Shown here: one piece after another, positions 8,357 through 16,695 of the stretch | How positions within the stretch are numbered: the stretch's first letter is position 1 | How the letters are laid out: the number at the start of each line of letters is the position of its first letter | Source: Pseudomonas fluorescens | GTDB lineage: Bacteria; Pseudomonadota; Gammaproteobacteria; Pseudomonadales; Pseudomonadaceae | Assembly: GCF_900636825.1 (NCBI RefSeq) | Contig: NZ_LR134318.1 | Span: 3,381,501 to 3,445,500, forward strand | Length of the DNA: 64,000 bases | Reading direction: 5' to 3' | The notes under the pieces: model-generated | Seen by the model: the letters and a program-made list of their open reading frames with translations, nothing else | What the model was told of the DNA's origin: nothing | Databases searched by the model: none | Translations under genes and position numbers: made by a program

Positions 8357-9970
8357 TCAACCAGCCTCGTCGTCTCTGCCGAGCACGGCGCGAACCTTGC
8401 GCGCGAGATCGGTGGGACGATACGGTTTGGCCAGCAACTCGAACTCAGCGCCGCCCAGTTCGCTGCGCTCCAGCGAGTCTTGCGAATAACCTGTCGTCAG
8501 CAGAATTCGCGTCGACGGATAGAGCCGGCAAACTTCCCGCGCCAATGCCACGCCATTCATCGTGCCCGGCATGATCAGGTCGCTGAAAAGCAGTTCGAAG
8601 CGCGCCTTTTGCAGACATTCGAGCGCCTGGTTGGCGTCGTAGGCGATCGTGACCTGATAACCATAGTCTGCGAGCATGACCCCGGCCAACTCGGCGACTT
8701 CCTGACGATCCTCGACAATCAGAATGCGCTCGGTGCCCCTGAGCAGGCCGTCGTCCGATGGCTGTTCTTCAACCCATGCATGGCTGTCATCGGCGGGGAA
8801 ATAAAGGTGAATCGTCGTACCGATGTCCGGCGTCGATTCGAGGCGGGCGGCACCACCAGACTGCTTGACGAAACCGTAGACCATCGACAGTCCCAGGCCA
8901 GAACCCTGGCCCTCTTCTTTCGTCGTGAAGAACGGCGTCATCACTTTATCCAGGTCTTCGGTAGCGATGCCGACGCCATTATCCGTCACCGCAATGCTGA
9001 CGTAGCGCCCCGGCGCAAGTCCGGCATGTTCGTCATCAGCCGCTGCAACGACGAGGTTGCGGGTTCGCAGGACAATTTGTGGCTGGTCGCGATCACGCAG
9101 CGAGTCGCGCGCGTTCGACAGTAAGTGATTGAGTGCCATCTCGGCCTGGGCCGGGTCGATGCGACAGTTCCACAGATCGGCTGCGAGATCGAACTGCGGT
9201 TCCACCTCCGTCGAATATGGCGGGGATGAGGCGGAACGTTCGAGCAAGGCGTTGAAATTGATCACCCTGCCCTCAAGCCGCTGCCGGCGGGAAAACGCCA
9301 GCAAATGCTGGGTCATCAAGCGCGCCTTTTCCGCCGCGGCACGAGCATGACCGGCCCCGGTAATGATGCGTTGCGGGTCGGCGCTGGGTCGTTTGGCCGT
9401 GTGCTGGATCAACTCGATGTAGCCAATCATCACTTGCAACAGGTTGTTGAAATCGTGGGCGATACCACCAGTCAATTGCCCCAACGCTTCCATATCATGC
9501 GCATAGCGCAACCCGTCCTCGGCGTCGCGGCGGCGACTGACATCCAGTTGCGACGCAAAAAAGTACACCAGTTTGCCCTGTTCATTGAACAACGGCGCGA
9601 TGAACAATTCGTTCCAGAACGTGGAGCCATCCTTACGGTAATTGAGCACTTCCACGCAGATTTCATGCTGGTTTTTCAGCGCATCCTTTATTCGCTGCAA
9701 GACGCTTTTGTCGGTTTCGTCGCCCTGCAAAAATCGGCAATTACGCCCCAGCACTTCGTCCTGCGCGAAGCCGGTGAGTTCGGCAAACGCTTGGTTGGCA
9801 AAGACAATGGGGTTATCCGGCTGCGCAGGATCGGTAACTATCATGGCCATGCGGCTGACTTCCACCGCAGCGAAAAAAAGTCCCTTTCTGCTTTCGGAAA
9901 TAACGGCCGCGTCCGTGTTGTCGACGACGGGCCTTGATCTTTTTCGCACGAGAATCTCCCGGTCATCCAT
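8357..9970 (-). CDS. LOV-domain hybrid histidine kinase (blue-light photosensor)
   Basis: This 537-residue soluble sensor has three parts. Residues about 33-145 are a PAS/LOV domain with the flavin-binding signature GRNCRFLQ; Cys78 is the residue that forms the light-induced FMN adduct in LOV proteins. A HisKA dimerisation helix carries His172 (GGIAHDFNNLL), followed by an ATPase domain with NHLLSNARDSL, DNGVGI and GQGSGLGLSMVYG. The C-terminal receiver domain has its phosphoacceptor Asp464 in FSDLIMPG. The order LOV-kinase-receiver matches the light-regulated kinases characterised in plant-associated pseudomonads such as P. syringae. There is no membrane segment, and no downstream regulator is encoded nearby. 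Confidence 0.88.
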   Translation of the reverse strand: MDDREILVRKRSRPVVDNTDAAVISESRKGLFFAAVEVSRMAMIVTDPAQPDNPIVFANQAFAELTGFAQDEVLGRNCRFLQGDETDKSVLQRIKDALKNQHEICVEVLNYRKDGSTFWNELFIAPLFNEQGKLVYFFASQLDVSRRRDAEDGLRYAHDMEALGQLTGGIAHDFNNLLQVMIGYIELIQHTAKRPSADPQRIITGAGHARAAAEKARLMTQHLLAFSRRQRLEGRVINFNALLERSASSPPYSTEVEPQFDLAADLWNCRIDPAQAEMALNHLLSNARDSLRDRDQPQIVLRTRNLVVAAADDEHAGLAPGRYVSIAVTDNGVGIATEDLDKVMTPFFTTKEEGQGSGLGLSMVYGFVKQSGGAARLESTPDIGTTIHLYFPADDSHAWVEEQPSDDGLLRGTERILIVEDRQEVAELAGVMLADYGYQVTIAYDANQALECLQKARFELLFSDLIMPGTMNGVALAREVCRLYPSTRILLTTGYSQDSLERSELGGAEFELLAKPYRPTDLARKVRAVLGRDDEAG

Positions 9971-10061
9971 TCAGGTGAGCGTATGACCTTAAGAGCCGGC
10001 CGGAGTGCCGCAAGCCATATGGATACGTGAGAGCGCGATTCATTTCGGAAAGATGGGGTCA

Positions 10062-10094
10062 GAAAACGGCGTCCGCTCGCTCGCGAACGGACGC
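10062..10094 (-). terminator. Intrinsic terminator after the yciF-like gene
   Basis: The stem gcgtccg/cggacgc encloses a 12-base loop and, read on the minus strand, runs into ccgtttt. It lies ten bases after the stop codon of the DUF892 gene. Confidence 0.65.
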
Positions 10095-10103
10095 GCGCCG
10101 ATT

Positions 10104-10613
10104 TTATTTCTTGGCTTCTTTATCCGGGTCTGCCGAGCGCACAAGGAACGCCTCGGTGAGCTGCGGCAGGTGCTTGAGCAGCCAGTCGGCCATGGCCACT
10201 TCCTGCGGGAGGATTTTTTCGCAGACCTTCTGGGTTTGCGTGTCGCCAGCAGCTTGGGCAGCCGCGATCAGCACCGTGTAGCTGGCAATTTCCATGTTCT
10301 CGAAGACATAGCCCGACATCGCGCCTTTGATCACTTCGTCGCTCATCATCGATCCACCGACGGCTTGACCGAACGCCATGAGCTTGCCGCCCAGATCCTT
10401 CATGGTCGACGCTTCGCCGCCCAGACGTTGCAGGCACTCGTCGATGAGCTTCTGCTGGTCAAGCGTTTCTTCAATGTGCTGATCGATGCGCGCCTTCAAC
10501 TGAGGATAATGTTCCAGGCGCTTGGATTGCGCCTTGAGCATCTGCTCGGCCTGTTGCTCCATGGCATGGGCATCACGCAACCAATCGAGCAGATTTTCCT
10601 GTGGAGTAGCCAT
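10104..10613 (-). CDS. YciF-like ferritin-fold protein (DUF892)
   Basis: This 169-residue four-helix protein belongs to the DUF892 family of E. coli YciE/YciF: it opens with LLDWLRDAHAMEQQAEQML and has repeated Glu/His positions (DQHIEETLDQQKLI, VFENMEIASY) consistent with a ferritin-like di-iron bundle. The family is stress-induced, but the enzymatic role is unproven. It follows the manganese catalase gene on the same strand after 97 bases. That mirrors the RpoS-dependent yciGFE-katN operon of Salmonella and E. coli, so co-expression in stationary phase or osmotic stress is likely. Confidence 0.85.
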   Translation of the reverse strand: MATPQENLLDWLRDAHAMEQQAEQMLKAQSKRLEHYPQLKARIDQHIEETLDQQKLIDECLQRLGGEASTMKDLGGKLMAFGQAVGGSMMSDEVIKGAMSGYVFENMEIASYTVLIAAAQAAGDTQTQKVCEKILPQEVAMADWLLKHLPQLTEAFLVRSADPDKEAKK

Positions 10614-10710
10614 ATTCGAGTCCTCTTCTTGATGTTTCCCAGTGATCGGCGAGGCGCGCCGCCTGAATGACGGCGCACCGGATGCCGCAACACATATCCG
10701 CGGTCAACGT

Positions 10711-11595
10711 TTACAGACCGGGCTTCGCTTGCGCGCCGGAGCCTAGATCGGCACCGGTGACCGGCTCGCTGTTCGGGTCGGACTGAGTGCGCATTTTCAT
10801 GTTTTCCAGCAGCGCCTCGTCGGCACTATCGAGTTGCACCGTGGCCAGACCATCGCCACCGTCGACCGCTGGCGACGGGCTTTCGACGAACTCCCAATCG
10901 TCACCCTGGTTCCATGGCCCGCGCATGCTCTCGGTACCCTGCGACATGTTGAAATAGACATTGGTGAATTCAGGCATGCCGGGCAGCTTGCCTTGCGGGA
11001 AGTTCGGCTGGATCGCGTGCAGGGCTTTTTCGAAAGACAACTGGTGCGCAATTTCACGGGTCATCAGAAAACCCAACGCTTCTTTGACGCCGGGATCATC
11101 CGTCACATTCATCAACCGTTCGTAGACGATCTTCGCCCGCGCTTCGGCGGCGATGTTCGAGCGCATGTCCGCTGTCGGTTCACCGATGGTATCGACGTAC
11201 GCCGCCGTCCACGGCACGCCCGCCGAATTGGTCAGCGGTGAGCCAGCGCCGTACAACAGGCTGGTGATGTGCGAGTCATTGCCCGCGCCATTCAGCGAGC
11301 GGTATAGCTCGCCCTCCTGCTCGACGCCTTCGGCCATTCGCCCCTTCGCCCCTTTGTTAAGCATGACGATGATCGAACCGATGATCTCCAGGTGGCTGAG
11401 TTCTTCAGTGGCGATGTCCATCAGCAAGTCTTTGCGACCCGGATCCTCCTCGGACAGGGCTTGCGTAAAGTAACGCGACGCGGCCGCCAACTCGCCTTGC
11501 GCACCGCCGAACTGTTCCAGCAACAAGTTGGCGAGCCCTGGATTGGGTTGAGCTACGCGCACGGTGTATTGAAGTCGCTTGTTATGTAAGAACAT
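10711..11595 (-). CDS. Manganese (non-haem) catalase
   Basis: This 294-residue protein is a KatN-type dimanganese catalase that converts hydrogen peroxide to water and oxygen in the cytosol. Metal ligands are visible as Glu35 (GGAQGELAAA), Glu65 and His68 (EELSHLE), and a second Glu/His set in AEARAKIVYE and REIAHQLSFEKAL. The C-terminal 50 residues are hydrophilic and variable, as is usual. The ATG follows GAGGAG. It probably heads a transcript with the downstream yciF-like gene, and KGG proteins lie a few kilobases away. Confidence 0.9.
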   Translation of the reverse strand: MFLHNKRLQYTVRVAQPNPGLANLLLEQFGGAQGELAAASRYFTQALSEEDPGRKDLLMDIATEELSHLEIIGSIIVMLNKGAKGRMAEGVEQEGELYRSLNGAGNDSHITSLLYGAGSPLTNSAGVPWTAAYVDTIGEPTADMRSNIAAEARAKIVYERLMNVTDDPGVKEALGFLMTREIAHQLSFEKALHAIQPNFPQGKLPGMPEFTNVYFNMSQGTESMRGPWNQGDDWEFVESPSPAVDGGDGLATVQLDSADEALLENMKMRTQSDPNSEPVTGADLGSGAQAKPGL

Positions 11596-11725
11596 AAAAA
11601 ATCTCCTCAGTCTTGATAGGCGCGGCGGCGTTCACGGGTTAAACACTGCCTACATTTTCTGAAAGACCGGCGTTGCAGAAATTTCAAAAAAAATGCGTTT
11701 TCAGGACAAGTGGTTCGAACTGCAA

Positions 11726-11802
11726 AACAAGCGAAACGGCCCGTAAACACTGGCTTTCAAGCTGTGCGCCAGACGTGGCCAGCGTTACCCGTTTCGCTTG
11801 TT
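11726..11802. repeat. Long inverted repeat after mqo (terminator-like)
   Basis: A perfect 14-base arm (aacaagcgaaacgg) recurs inverted 49 bases later. The inner part also pairs imperfectly (gtaaacactggc with gccagcgttac), so the whole can fold into one long hairpin. It begins six bases after the mqo stop, and on the minus strand the second arm runs into TTGTTTTGC. That favours a large mqo terminator; a small mobile repeat or a processed RNA are alternatives. Confidence 0.5.
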
Positions 11803-11807
11803 GCTTC

Positions 11808-13457
11808 TCATGGTTTCAAGTCGGGATCACTGTCCAGATGCTGCTGTTCGATCGCGTCGACATCGGTCGGCGGGTTGGCCGGTTGCGCCTGATCGATGCC
11901 CGGCGGCGGCGTCAGTTGCAACACCTCACTGGTGTAGCGCCACTCCGCCATGACCTGCTCGGGATGTTCATTCAGACGAGTGCCGTAACTCGGCACGATC
12001 TGCCGCAACTTGTCCTGCCACGGCGCGGAAGCGAGCTTGTCTTTGAACACCTTTTGCATCAGGTCGAGCATGATCGGCGCGGCGGTCGAGGCCCCCGGCG
12101 ATGCGCCGAGCAATCCGGCGATGCTGCCATCCCCTGAAGCGACCACTTCGGTCCCTAGCTTGAGCACGCCGCCCTGCTCCGGGTCTTTCTTGATGATCTG
12201 CACCCGCTGGCCGGCTTGCCACAAACGCCAGTCGTCCTGTTTCGCCTCGGGGAAGTATGTTTTCAGCGCTGCGAATCGATCATCGTCCGATTGCATCAGT
12301 TGGCCGGCGAGGTATTGCACCAGATCGAACTCGCGCACACCGACGCGCACCATCGGCCAGAGGTTGTGCAAGGTCGTGCTCCCCGGCAGGTCGAAGTACG
12401 AGCCTTCCTTGAGGAACTTGGTTGAGAAGGTTGCGAACGGGCCAAACAGAATGACGCGCTTGCCGTCGAGCACGCGGGTATCCAGATGCGGCACCGACAT
12501 CGGCGGCGCCCCCGTCGAGGCGATACCGTAGGCTTTGGCCATATGACGCTGCGCGACCGCCTCGTTGTCAGTGACCAGAAACGAGCCACCGACCGGGAAC
12601 CCGGCGTAGTCTTTCGCTTCTTCGATGCCGGACTTCTGCAGCAGCGGAAGTGCCGCGCCTCCTGCACCGATAAAGAGGAACTTGGCGTCAGTGGCGGAGG
12701 TACTGCCGTCCTTGAGATTTTTGTATTCGACGTGCCAGGAGCCATCGTCGTTGCGGGTGATATCGCGCACTTCCGTGGAAAGTTTCAGGGAAAAATTCTC
12801 GCGGCTTTGCAAGTGGCTGACGAACTGCCGAGTGATCTCGCCAAAATTCACATCGGTGCCGATCGGTGTCCAGGTCGCGGCAATTTTCTGCGTTGGGTCG
12901 CGCCCCTCCATCATCAGCGGCACCCATTTTTTGATCTGTTCCGGATCCTCGGAATATTGCATCGGACGAAACAGCGGGCTGGCCTGAAGAGCGTCATAAC
13001 GTTTTTTCAGAAAGCGAATATTGTCGTCGCCCCAGACGAAACTCATGTGCGGCGTCGAATTGATGAATGAACGCGGGTTCTTCAGTACGCCAGTCTTCAC
13101 CTGCCATGCGAGAAACTGCCGGGTGATCTGAAACGATTCGTTGATCTCGACGGCCTTGGTGATGTCGATCTTGCCGTCCTTTTCCGGCGTGTAGTTCAGC
13201 TCCGCCAGTGCCGAGTGCCCCGTGCCGGCGTTGTTCCAGCCGTTGGAGCTTTCTTCGGCAACCTTGTCCAGACGCTCGACCATTTCCATCGACCAACCGG
13301 GTTCGAGTTCACTGAGCCAGACCGCCAGGGTCGAACTCATGATGCCGCCGCCCACCAGCAGCACATCGACTTTTCGGGTTTCTGCGCCATACGCATGGGC
13401 GATGCCAAGCGACAGGGTCAGCGCGACCATGGCACGGGTGAATGTCGGTTTGTTCAT
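11808..13457 (-). CDS. mqo: Malate:quinone oxidoreductase
   Basis: This 549-residue FAD enzyme oxidises malate to oxaloacetate and passes electrons to the quinone pool, replacing or supplementing NAD-malate dehydrogenase in the TCA cycle. The FAD-binding start is [20 protein letters not shown], and family blocks such as [16 protein letters not shown] and [12 protein letters not shown] are intact. Length is at the upper end for the family because of an N-terminal hydrophobic leader ([14 protein letters not shown]) that looks like a signal sequence, seen in some Pseudomonas paralogues. The enzyme is expected at the inner membrane. Pseudomonads often carry more than one mqo; which copy this is cannot be told. 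Confidence 0.93.
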   Translation of the reverse strand: MNKPTFTRAMVALTLSLGIAHAYGAETRKVDVLLVGGGIMSSTLAVWLSELEPGWSMEMVERLDKVAEESSNGWNNAGTGHSALAELNYTPEKDGKIDITKAVEINESFQITRQFLAWQVKTGVLKNPRSFINSTPHMSFVWGDDNIRFLKKRYDALQASPLFRPMQYSEDPEQIKKWVPLMMEGRDPTQKIAATWTPIGTDVNFGEITRQFVSHLQSRENFSLKLSTEVRDITRNDDGSWHVEYKNLKDGSTSATDAKFLFIGAGGAALPLLQKSGIEEAKDYAGFPVGGSFLVTDNEAVAQRHMAKAYGIASTGAPPMSVPHLDTRVLDGKRVILFGPFATFSTKFLKEGSYFDLPGSTTLHNLWPMVRVGVREFDLVQYLAGQLMQSDDDRFAALKTYFPEAKQDDWRLWQAGQRVQIIKKDPEQGGVLKLGTEVVASGDGSIAGLLGASPGASTAAPIMLDLMQKVFKDKLASAPWQDKLRQIVPSYGTRLNEHPEQVMAEWRYTSEVLQLTPPPGIDQAQPANPPTDVDAIEQQHLDSDPDLKP

Positions 13458-13724
13458 GGGGCCTCCTGCGATATCCGCCGATCATCCAACCGGTTCAATC
13501 GGCATTGTCGTGTCCCGTCAGGACGTTTAGCCGTGTTCGGCAACGTCGGCGTTCGTATATTGGATAGCTCCAATTTTGCGTACGCCGAACTTTTTGGAAG
13601 GACAGGTCAGTGCCGAGTGCTACGCAAAGGACGAACGGTGGCGCCGCGTTCTTCTTGTCACTTCGCTTGAACCACTTTCTGATTAAACGGTTCCCAGTGA
13701 AAACAAGCCCGGACGCCAGACGCC

Positions 13725-13973
13725 ATGAATGTTTTCAGAAACCTGCTGACCGTTGCGCAAGAAACCAGATTGTGTGCACTCGATGCCTGGCACGTGACCT
13801 TCGAAGATCAGGCGCTGCGCATGGAGTGCCCTGATCGTTATCACGAAGAGCTGCTGCGTCAGTGCGATGAGATGGACCGCCAGGGGATTATCAGTTGGGA
13901 AGAATGTCGCGAGTTGCGCCGCATGGCCGATGAGGCCTATCTGGACGCCGTTGCCGGCCGTGACTATCACTGA
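13725..13973 (+). CDS. Small hypothetical protein
   Basis: This 82-residue soluble protein is charged and helical, with two cysteines and a regular C-terminal helix (EECRELRRMADEAYLDAV). I do not recognise the family. No strong ribosome site precedes the ATG, but a terminator hairpin follows the stop and the composition is that of a real gene. The setting among stress genes suggests, without proving, a related role. Confidence 0.55.
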   Translation: MNVFRNLLTVAQETRLCALDAWHVTFEDQALRMECPDRYHEELLRQCDEMDRQGIISWEECRELRRMADEAYLDAVAGRDYH

Positions 13974-13980
13974 CCATAAC

Positions 13981-14005
13981 GCCTCGGCCGACTGAAGGCC
14001 GAGGC
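13981..14005. terminator. Hairpin terminator between convergent small genes
   Basis: A nine-base GC-rich stem (gcctcggcc/ggccgaggc) with a seven-base loop sits between the 82-residue gene and the convergent KGG gene. The T tract is weak. Confidence 0.5.
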
Positions 14006-14019
14006 AGTGTCTTCATTTG

Positions 14020-14187
14020 TCAGTCTTTGCCGGTGCGCGTGCCACCGTGACTGTGTTGCCCTCCCACTCGTGCCTTTTCAGCTCGATCGAGTTTGACGTC
14101 GCCGGCGTTTCCGCCCTTCTTCCCTGCATCCTTGATCTTCTGCGGATCGTCGGCAAAGGAATGCTGGCTTTGTGGTTTGTCGGTCAT
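14020..14187 (-). CDS. Small KGG-motif stress protein
   Basis: This is a 55-residue hydrophilic protein, too short for ordinary gene-length cut-offs. It begins MTDKPQSQHSFADDPQ and contains AGKKGGNAGD and VGGQHSHGG, a diverged version of the KGG (YciG/con-10-like) repeat found in the two genes that follow on the other strand. GCGGAGG stands about nine bases before the ATG, a strong ribosome site. It is divergent from the next KGG gene. Function is unknown; the family is stress-induced and disordered. Confidence 0.65.
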   Translation of the reverse strand: MTDKPQSQHSFADDPQKIKDAGKKGGNAGDVKLDRAEKARVGGQHSHGGTRTGKD

Positions 14188-14533
14188 GGCTGTAATCCTC
14201 CGCTATTGCGCCGTTCGTCTTGGTAAAGTTCTCGCCATCGTTTCAACGGCGCTCTCGAAAAGACATTAACAGCTCAACTCTATGGACACTTTGTGCGGCG
14301 ACAAAAGGTCGAGCAAGCGAAGCGAAGCGCGATTTGGAAATCATTTTAATATCAGAAAACTTATACGAAGCGGCGCCGCGAATGCGCACTTGTATAACTT
14401 TCAATCGGTTCACTACCATTCATCGGGCGCAAAGAAAATTATTCAAACATTTTCCCAAAGAGCGATATCGGAGTAGATGTCCGTTGCGACAATGGATAAC
14501 TAACGAAACGCTTAAAGATATTGGAGAGCTATC
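14188..14533. other. AT-rich intergenic region between divergent KGG genes
   Basis: These 346 bases are clearly more AT-rich than the surroundings and hold the promoters of both KGG genes. A 64-codon frame inside it has no ribosome site and an unnatural composition, so I do not call it. I see no operator that I can name. Confidence 0.5.
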
Positions 14534-14713
14534 ATGACTACAGGTAATAAAAATCCGGGTAACTTCGCCAACGATCGCGAGAAGGCGTCTGAAGCCGGCA
14601 AGAAAGGCGGCCAATCCTCGGGCGGCAATTTCGCCAACGACCGGGAAAAAGCTTCCGAAGCAGGACGCAAAGGGGGCCAGAACTCCCATGGGGGCGGCCG
14701 TAAATCCTCATGA
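14534..14713 (+). CDS. KGG-repeat stress-induced protein (YciG-like)
   Basis: This 59-residue, highly hydrophilic protein contains two copies of the unit GNFANDREKASEAGxKGGQ. That repeat is the hallmark of the E. coli YciG / fungal con-10 family of stress-induced, probably disordered proteins. GGAG lies nine bases before the ATG. It was found by reading the DNA because it is shorter than the usual cut-off. Together with YciF-like and Mn-catalase genes nearby it rebuilds the yciGFE-katN gene set, although here the parts are dispersed. Confidence 0.85.
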   Translation: MTTGNKNPGNFANDREKASEAGKKGGQSSGGNFANDREKASEAGRKGGQNSHGGGRKSS

Positions 14714-14750
14714 CCATCGGCCTGACCTGCCATTGGCTGGTTAGAAACAT

Positions 14751-14791
14751 ACAACCGGCGGGACGCATTCATTAAAGCGTCCCGCGGTTGT
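14751..14791. terminator. Hairpin terminator after KGG gene
   Basis: A 15-base-pair stem with one bulged G (acaaccg-gcgggacgc pairing with gcgtcccgc-ggttgt) encloses a ten-base loop 37 bases after the stop codon. The T tract is poor, but the stem is very stable. Confidence 0.6.
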
Positions 14792-14945
14792 AAACCTTTG
14801 GTCTTACTTGGCTGAACAATACGCGACAGATATACAGCCAATACGACATCAAGCAACTTCATGGCGATCACCGAACGCATCAATATGCAACTAACAAACA
14901 TATTCGTGTCGGGTGACCGTCTTTTCAAACATGAGGTAAGTTGAA

Positions 14946-15302
14946 ATGGCACAGGATAAACAACAAGGCGGCATGTCCGTAAACGAAGCGGGTCAAAAAG
15001 GTGGTGAAGCCACTTCGGCTTCCCATGGCAAGGAGTTCTACCAGGAAATTGGCAGCAAAGGCGGCCAGAACAGTGGTGGCAACTTCAAAAATGATCCGGA
15101 ACGGGCGGCAGAAGCCGGCAGCAAGGGCGGCCAGAACAGCGGCGGCAACTTCAAAAATGATCCGGAACGCGCGGCGGAAGCCGGCAGCAAGGGTGGCCAG
15201 AACAGCGGCGGCAACTTCGCCAATGATCGCGAAAAGGCCGCCGAGGCAGGTCGCAAGGGCGGCGAAAACAGCCGCGGTGGTGGGCGTGACAGTGATAGCT
15301 GA
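14946..15302 (+). CDS. KGG-repeat stress-induced protein, long form
   Basis: This 118-residue disordered protein carries five KGG motifs. The central three lie in near-identical 22-residue units (SKGGQNSGGNFKNDPERAAE). It belongs to the same YciG/con-10 family as the 59-residue neighbour and probably arose by tandem expansion of that unit. No catalytic residues are expected; protection of macromolecules during desiccation or osmotic stress is the usual proposal for such proteins. GAGGTAAG precedes the ATG. A GC-rich terminator follows directly. Confidence 0.85.
   Translation: MAQDKQQGGMSVNEAGQKGGEATSASHGKEFYQEIGSKGGQNSGGNFKNDPERAAEAGSKGGQNSGGNFKNDPERAAEAGSKGGQNSGGNFANDREKAAEAGRKGGENSRGGGRDSDS
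15057..15254 (+). repeat. Three tandem 66-bp coding repeats
   Basis: Each 66-base unit encodes one 22-residue KGG module; units begin at 15057, 15123 and 15189, and a partial fourth begins at 15255. Units one and two differ at only a few positions, mostly third bases, so the array should be prone to gain and loss of units by slippage or recombination. Confidence 0.85.
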
Positions 15303-15312
15303 TTCGTCAAGC

Positions 15313-15335
15313 GCAGGGGAGCCCCGCTCCCCTGC
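15313..15335. terminator. GC-rich hairpin terminator
   Basis: A perfect ten-base stem (gcaggggagc/gctcccctgc) with a three-base loop lies 11 bases after the long KGG gene. There is no long T run, so it may work partly as an RNA-stability hairpin. Confidence 0.6.
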
Positions 15336-15453
15336 TGTTCGCACCTCAGGGACGAGCGCTTTCGGCCCTCTTTTGCAAATTTTCTGAATTCCCGGCCACC
15401 GTCAGCATTCCAATGATTGAATGCAATCGACGCCTGAAAACAGGAGTTCACTC

Positions 15454-15678
15454 ATGTCCACTGAACACCGCTACATCGTCAGTTTCATCGCCGACAATCA
15501 ACCGCAGAGTCGAACGCTTGTGCATGACCGCGAAACACTAGAACCTGCGATGGCCGCGAGCCTGGTCAAGAGCACATTTCCCGAATTCAAAGACATCGAA
15601 CTCACCGATGTACAGGTGCAGAAACGCACCAAACCCGAAGAAGGCGACAACATTCCCGGGCACTATCAACAACCGTGA
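15454..15678 (+). CDS. Small hypothetical protein
   Basis: This 74-residue soluble protein begins MSTEHRYIVSFIADNQPQSR and looks like a small alpha/beta domain. I do not recognise the family. CAGGAG stands eight bases before the chosen ATG; an in-frame ATG 11 codons upstream lacks a ribosome site. Hairpins flank it on both sides, so it is probably a single-gene transcript. It sits inside the stress-related block. Confidence 0.65.
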   Translation: MSTEHRYIVSFIADNQPQSRTLVHDRETLEPAMAASLVKSTFPEFKDIELTDVQVQKRTKPEEGDNIPGHYQQP

Positions 15679-15686
15679 AGTGTTCC

Positions 15687-15706
15687 GCGCGAGGGTTGCC
15701 TCGCGC
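15687..15706. terminator. Short GC-rich hairpin
   Basis: The stem gcgcgagg/cctcgcgc with loop gttg starts eight bases after the stop of the 74-residue gene and lies before the DUF4142 start. It has no T tract; it is a possible terminator or processing hairpin. Confidence 0.45.
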
Positions 15707-15729
15707 CACTCTGCAGAGGGTTGCGCACC

Positions 15730-16266
15730 ATGAAATCATTCGCCGTGAAATGCCTGGCTGCGCTGGTGCTCAGCGCGCAAATGCTCAACGCTTGCTACGC
15801 GGTCACGCTCAACGCGTTTATCGAGCAAGCGACTCAGGAGAGTCTGTTTCAGAAACAAAGCGCCGAAGTGGCGCTGACCAAGAATCCCTCACCGCAAGTA
15901 CAAGCCTTTGCCAAGCAGGCCATCGCCGATCATCAGAAGCTTTTGCCACGGCTGAAACAGTTGGGCGAAAAGCTGCGTATGGACGTACCGACCGAATTGT
16001 CCATGGCGGACAAAGCCAGGCAGTTGCGCTTGGAGTCACGGGATGATCCCTTCGATCGGATTTACATTGAAAGCCAGACCGAGAGCCTTCAGCGCCAGGT
16101 CATGCTGTTCAAGAAGGAAACGATGCAGTCGGAAAATCCGGAGCTCAAGGCGTTTGCGCAGTCGGAGCTGGTCGATCTGGAAAAGCAGGCGGAAAAAGCG
16201 CAGTTGCTGCGCGAAAAGCTCAAGCCTTCCGCGGGAGCACTGACGGCCCCCGCCCCTCTGAAGTGA
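15730..16266 (+). CDS. DUF4142-type periplasmic protein
   Basis: This 178-residue protein has an N-terminal signal sequence (LAALVLSAQMLNACYA) and a helical DUF4142-like body: TLNAFIEQATQESLFQKQSA, FAKQAIADHQ, and a long helix in the second half. The cleavage region ends in ACYA rather than a lipobox. DUF4142 proteins resemble ferritin-like bundles and are secreted, but no function is established. The ATG was preferred to a TTG three codons earlier; AGAGGG lies upstream. Its neighbours are stress-island genes. Confidence 0.75.
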   Translation: MKSFAVKCLAALVLSAQMLNACYAVTLNAFIEQATQESLFQKQSAEVALTKNPSPQVQAFAKQAIADHQKLLPRLKQLGEKLRMDVPTELSMADKARQLRLESRDDPFDRIYIESQTESLQRQVMLFKKETMQSENPELKAFAQSELVDLEKQAEKAQLLREKLKPSAGALTAPAPLK

Positions 16267-16276
16267 CCCTGCCGGG

Positions 16277-16507
16277 TTAATCTATCGGACCGATATTGAT
16301 CATTCGGTCCTCTCCCAAGCCTTGCACCTTGGCCAGAACTTCGGCGGGTGTCTCGCTGGAAAAATGCACCACGTAGCCCATGCCGCTGCCATCCTCCTCG
16401 ATCGAACTGACCCACCGTTCAACCTCGTCAGCCTCAAGCCCCAGCGCTTGCGCGAACTGACGATTGCGGTGTTCGGAATCGGTTTCGTCTAGCGGATAGT
16501 CGTTCAT
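16277..16507 (-). CDS. Small hypothetical protein
   Basis: This is a 76-residue acidic soluble protein with a beta-strand-like second half (GSGMGYVVHFSSETPAEVL). Function is unknown. The ribosome site GAGGAG precedes the ATG. It is convergent with the DUF4142 gene (only ten bases apart) and divergent from the homospermidine synthase gene. Confidence 0.65.
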   Translation of the reverse strand: MNDYPLDETDSEHRNRQFAQALGLEADEVERWVSSIEEDGSGMGYVVHFSSETPAEVLAKVQGLGEDRMINIGPID

Positions 16508-16695
16508 TCCCGTCTCCTCGATTCATGTGGCAGTCAGAACGATGGACGTGCGAGCGGCGGCAACAGTTCGTTTTTTTGCTCGCCATTTTGAGCAGCGACC
16601 GGCGCTCGATTGAACGGCACTGGCGCGCGCATGAGCGGTCGCACATTACAGAGGCTCGAAGAAGCTTACCCAACTCGCCGCTTCGGGAGACGCAC

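Noticed and set aside
14282..14476. A 64-codon frame between the divergent KGG genes
   Set aside because: No ribosome site, AT-rich promoter-like sequence, and residue content unlike a folded or a KGG protein.
15057..15254. Tandem repeats considered as a CRISPR-like array
   Set aside because: The 66-base units are contiguous, in frame and coding; there are no spacers and no cas genes anywhere in the window.
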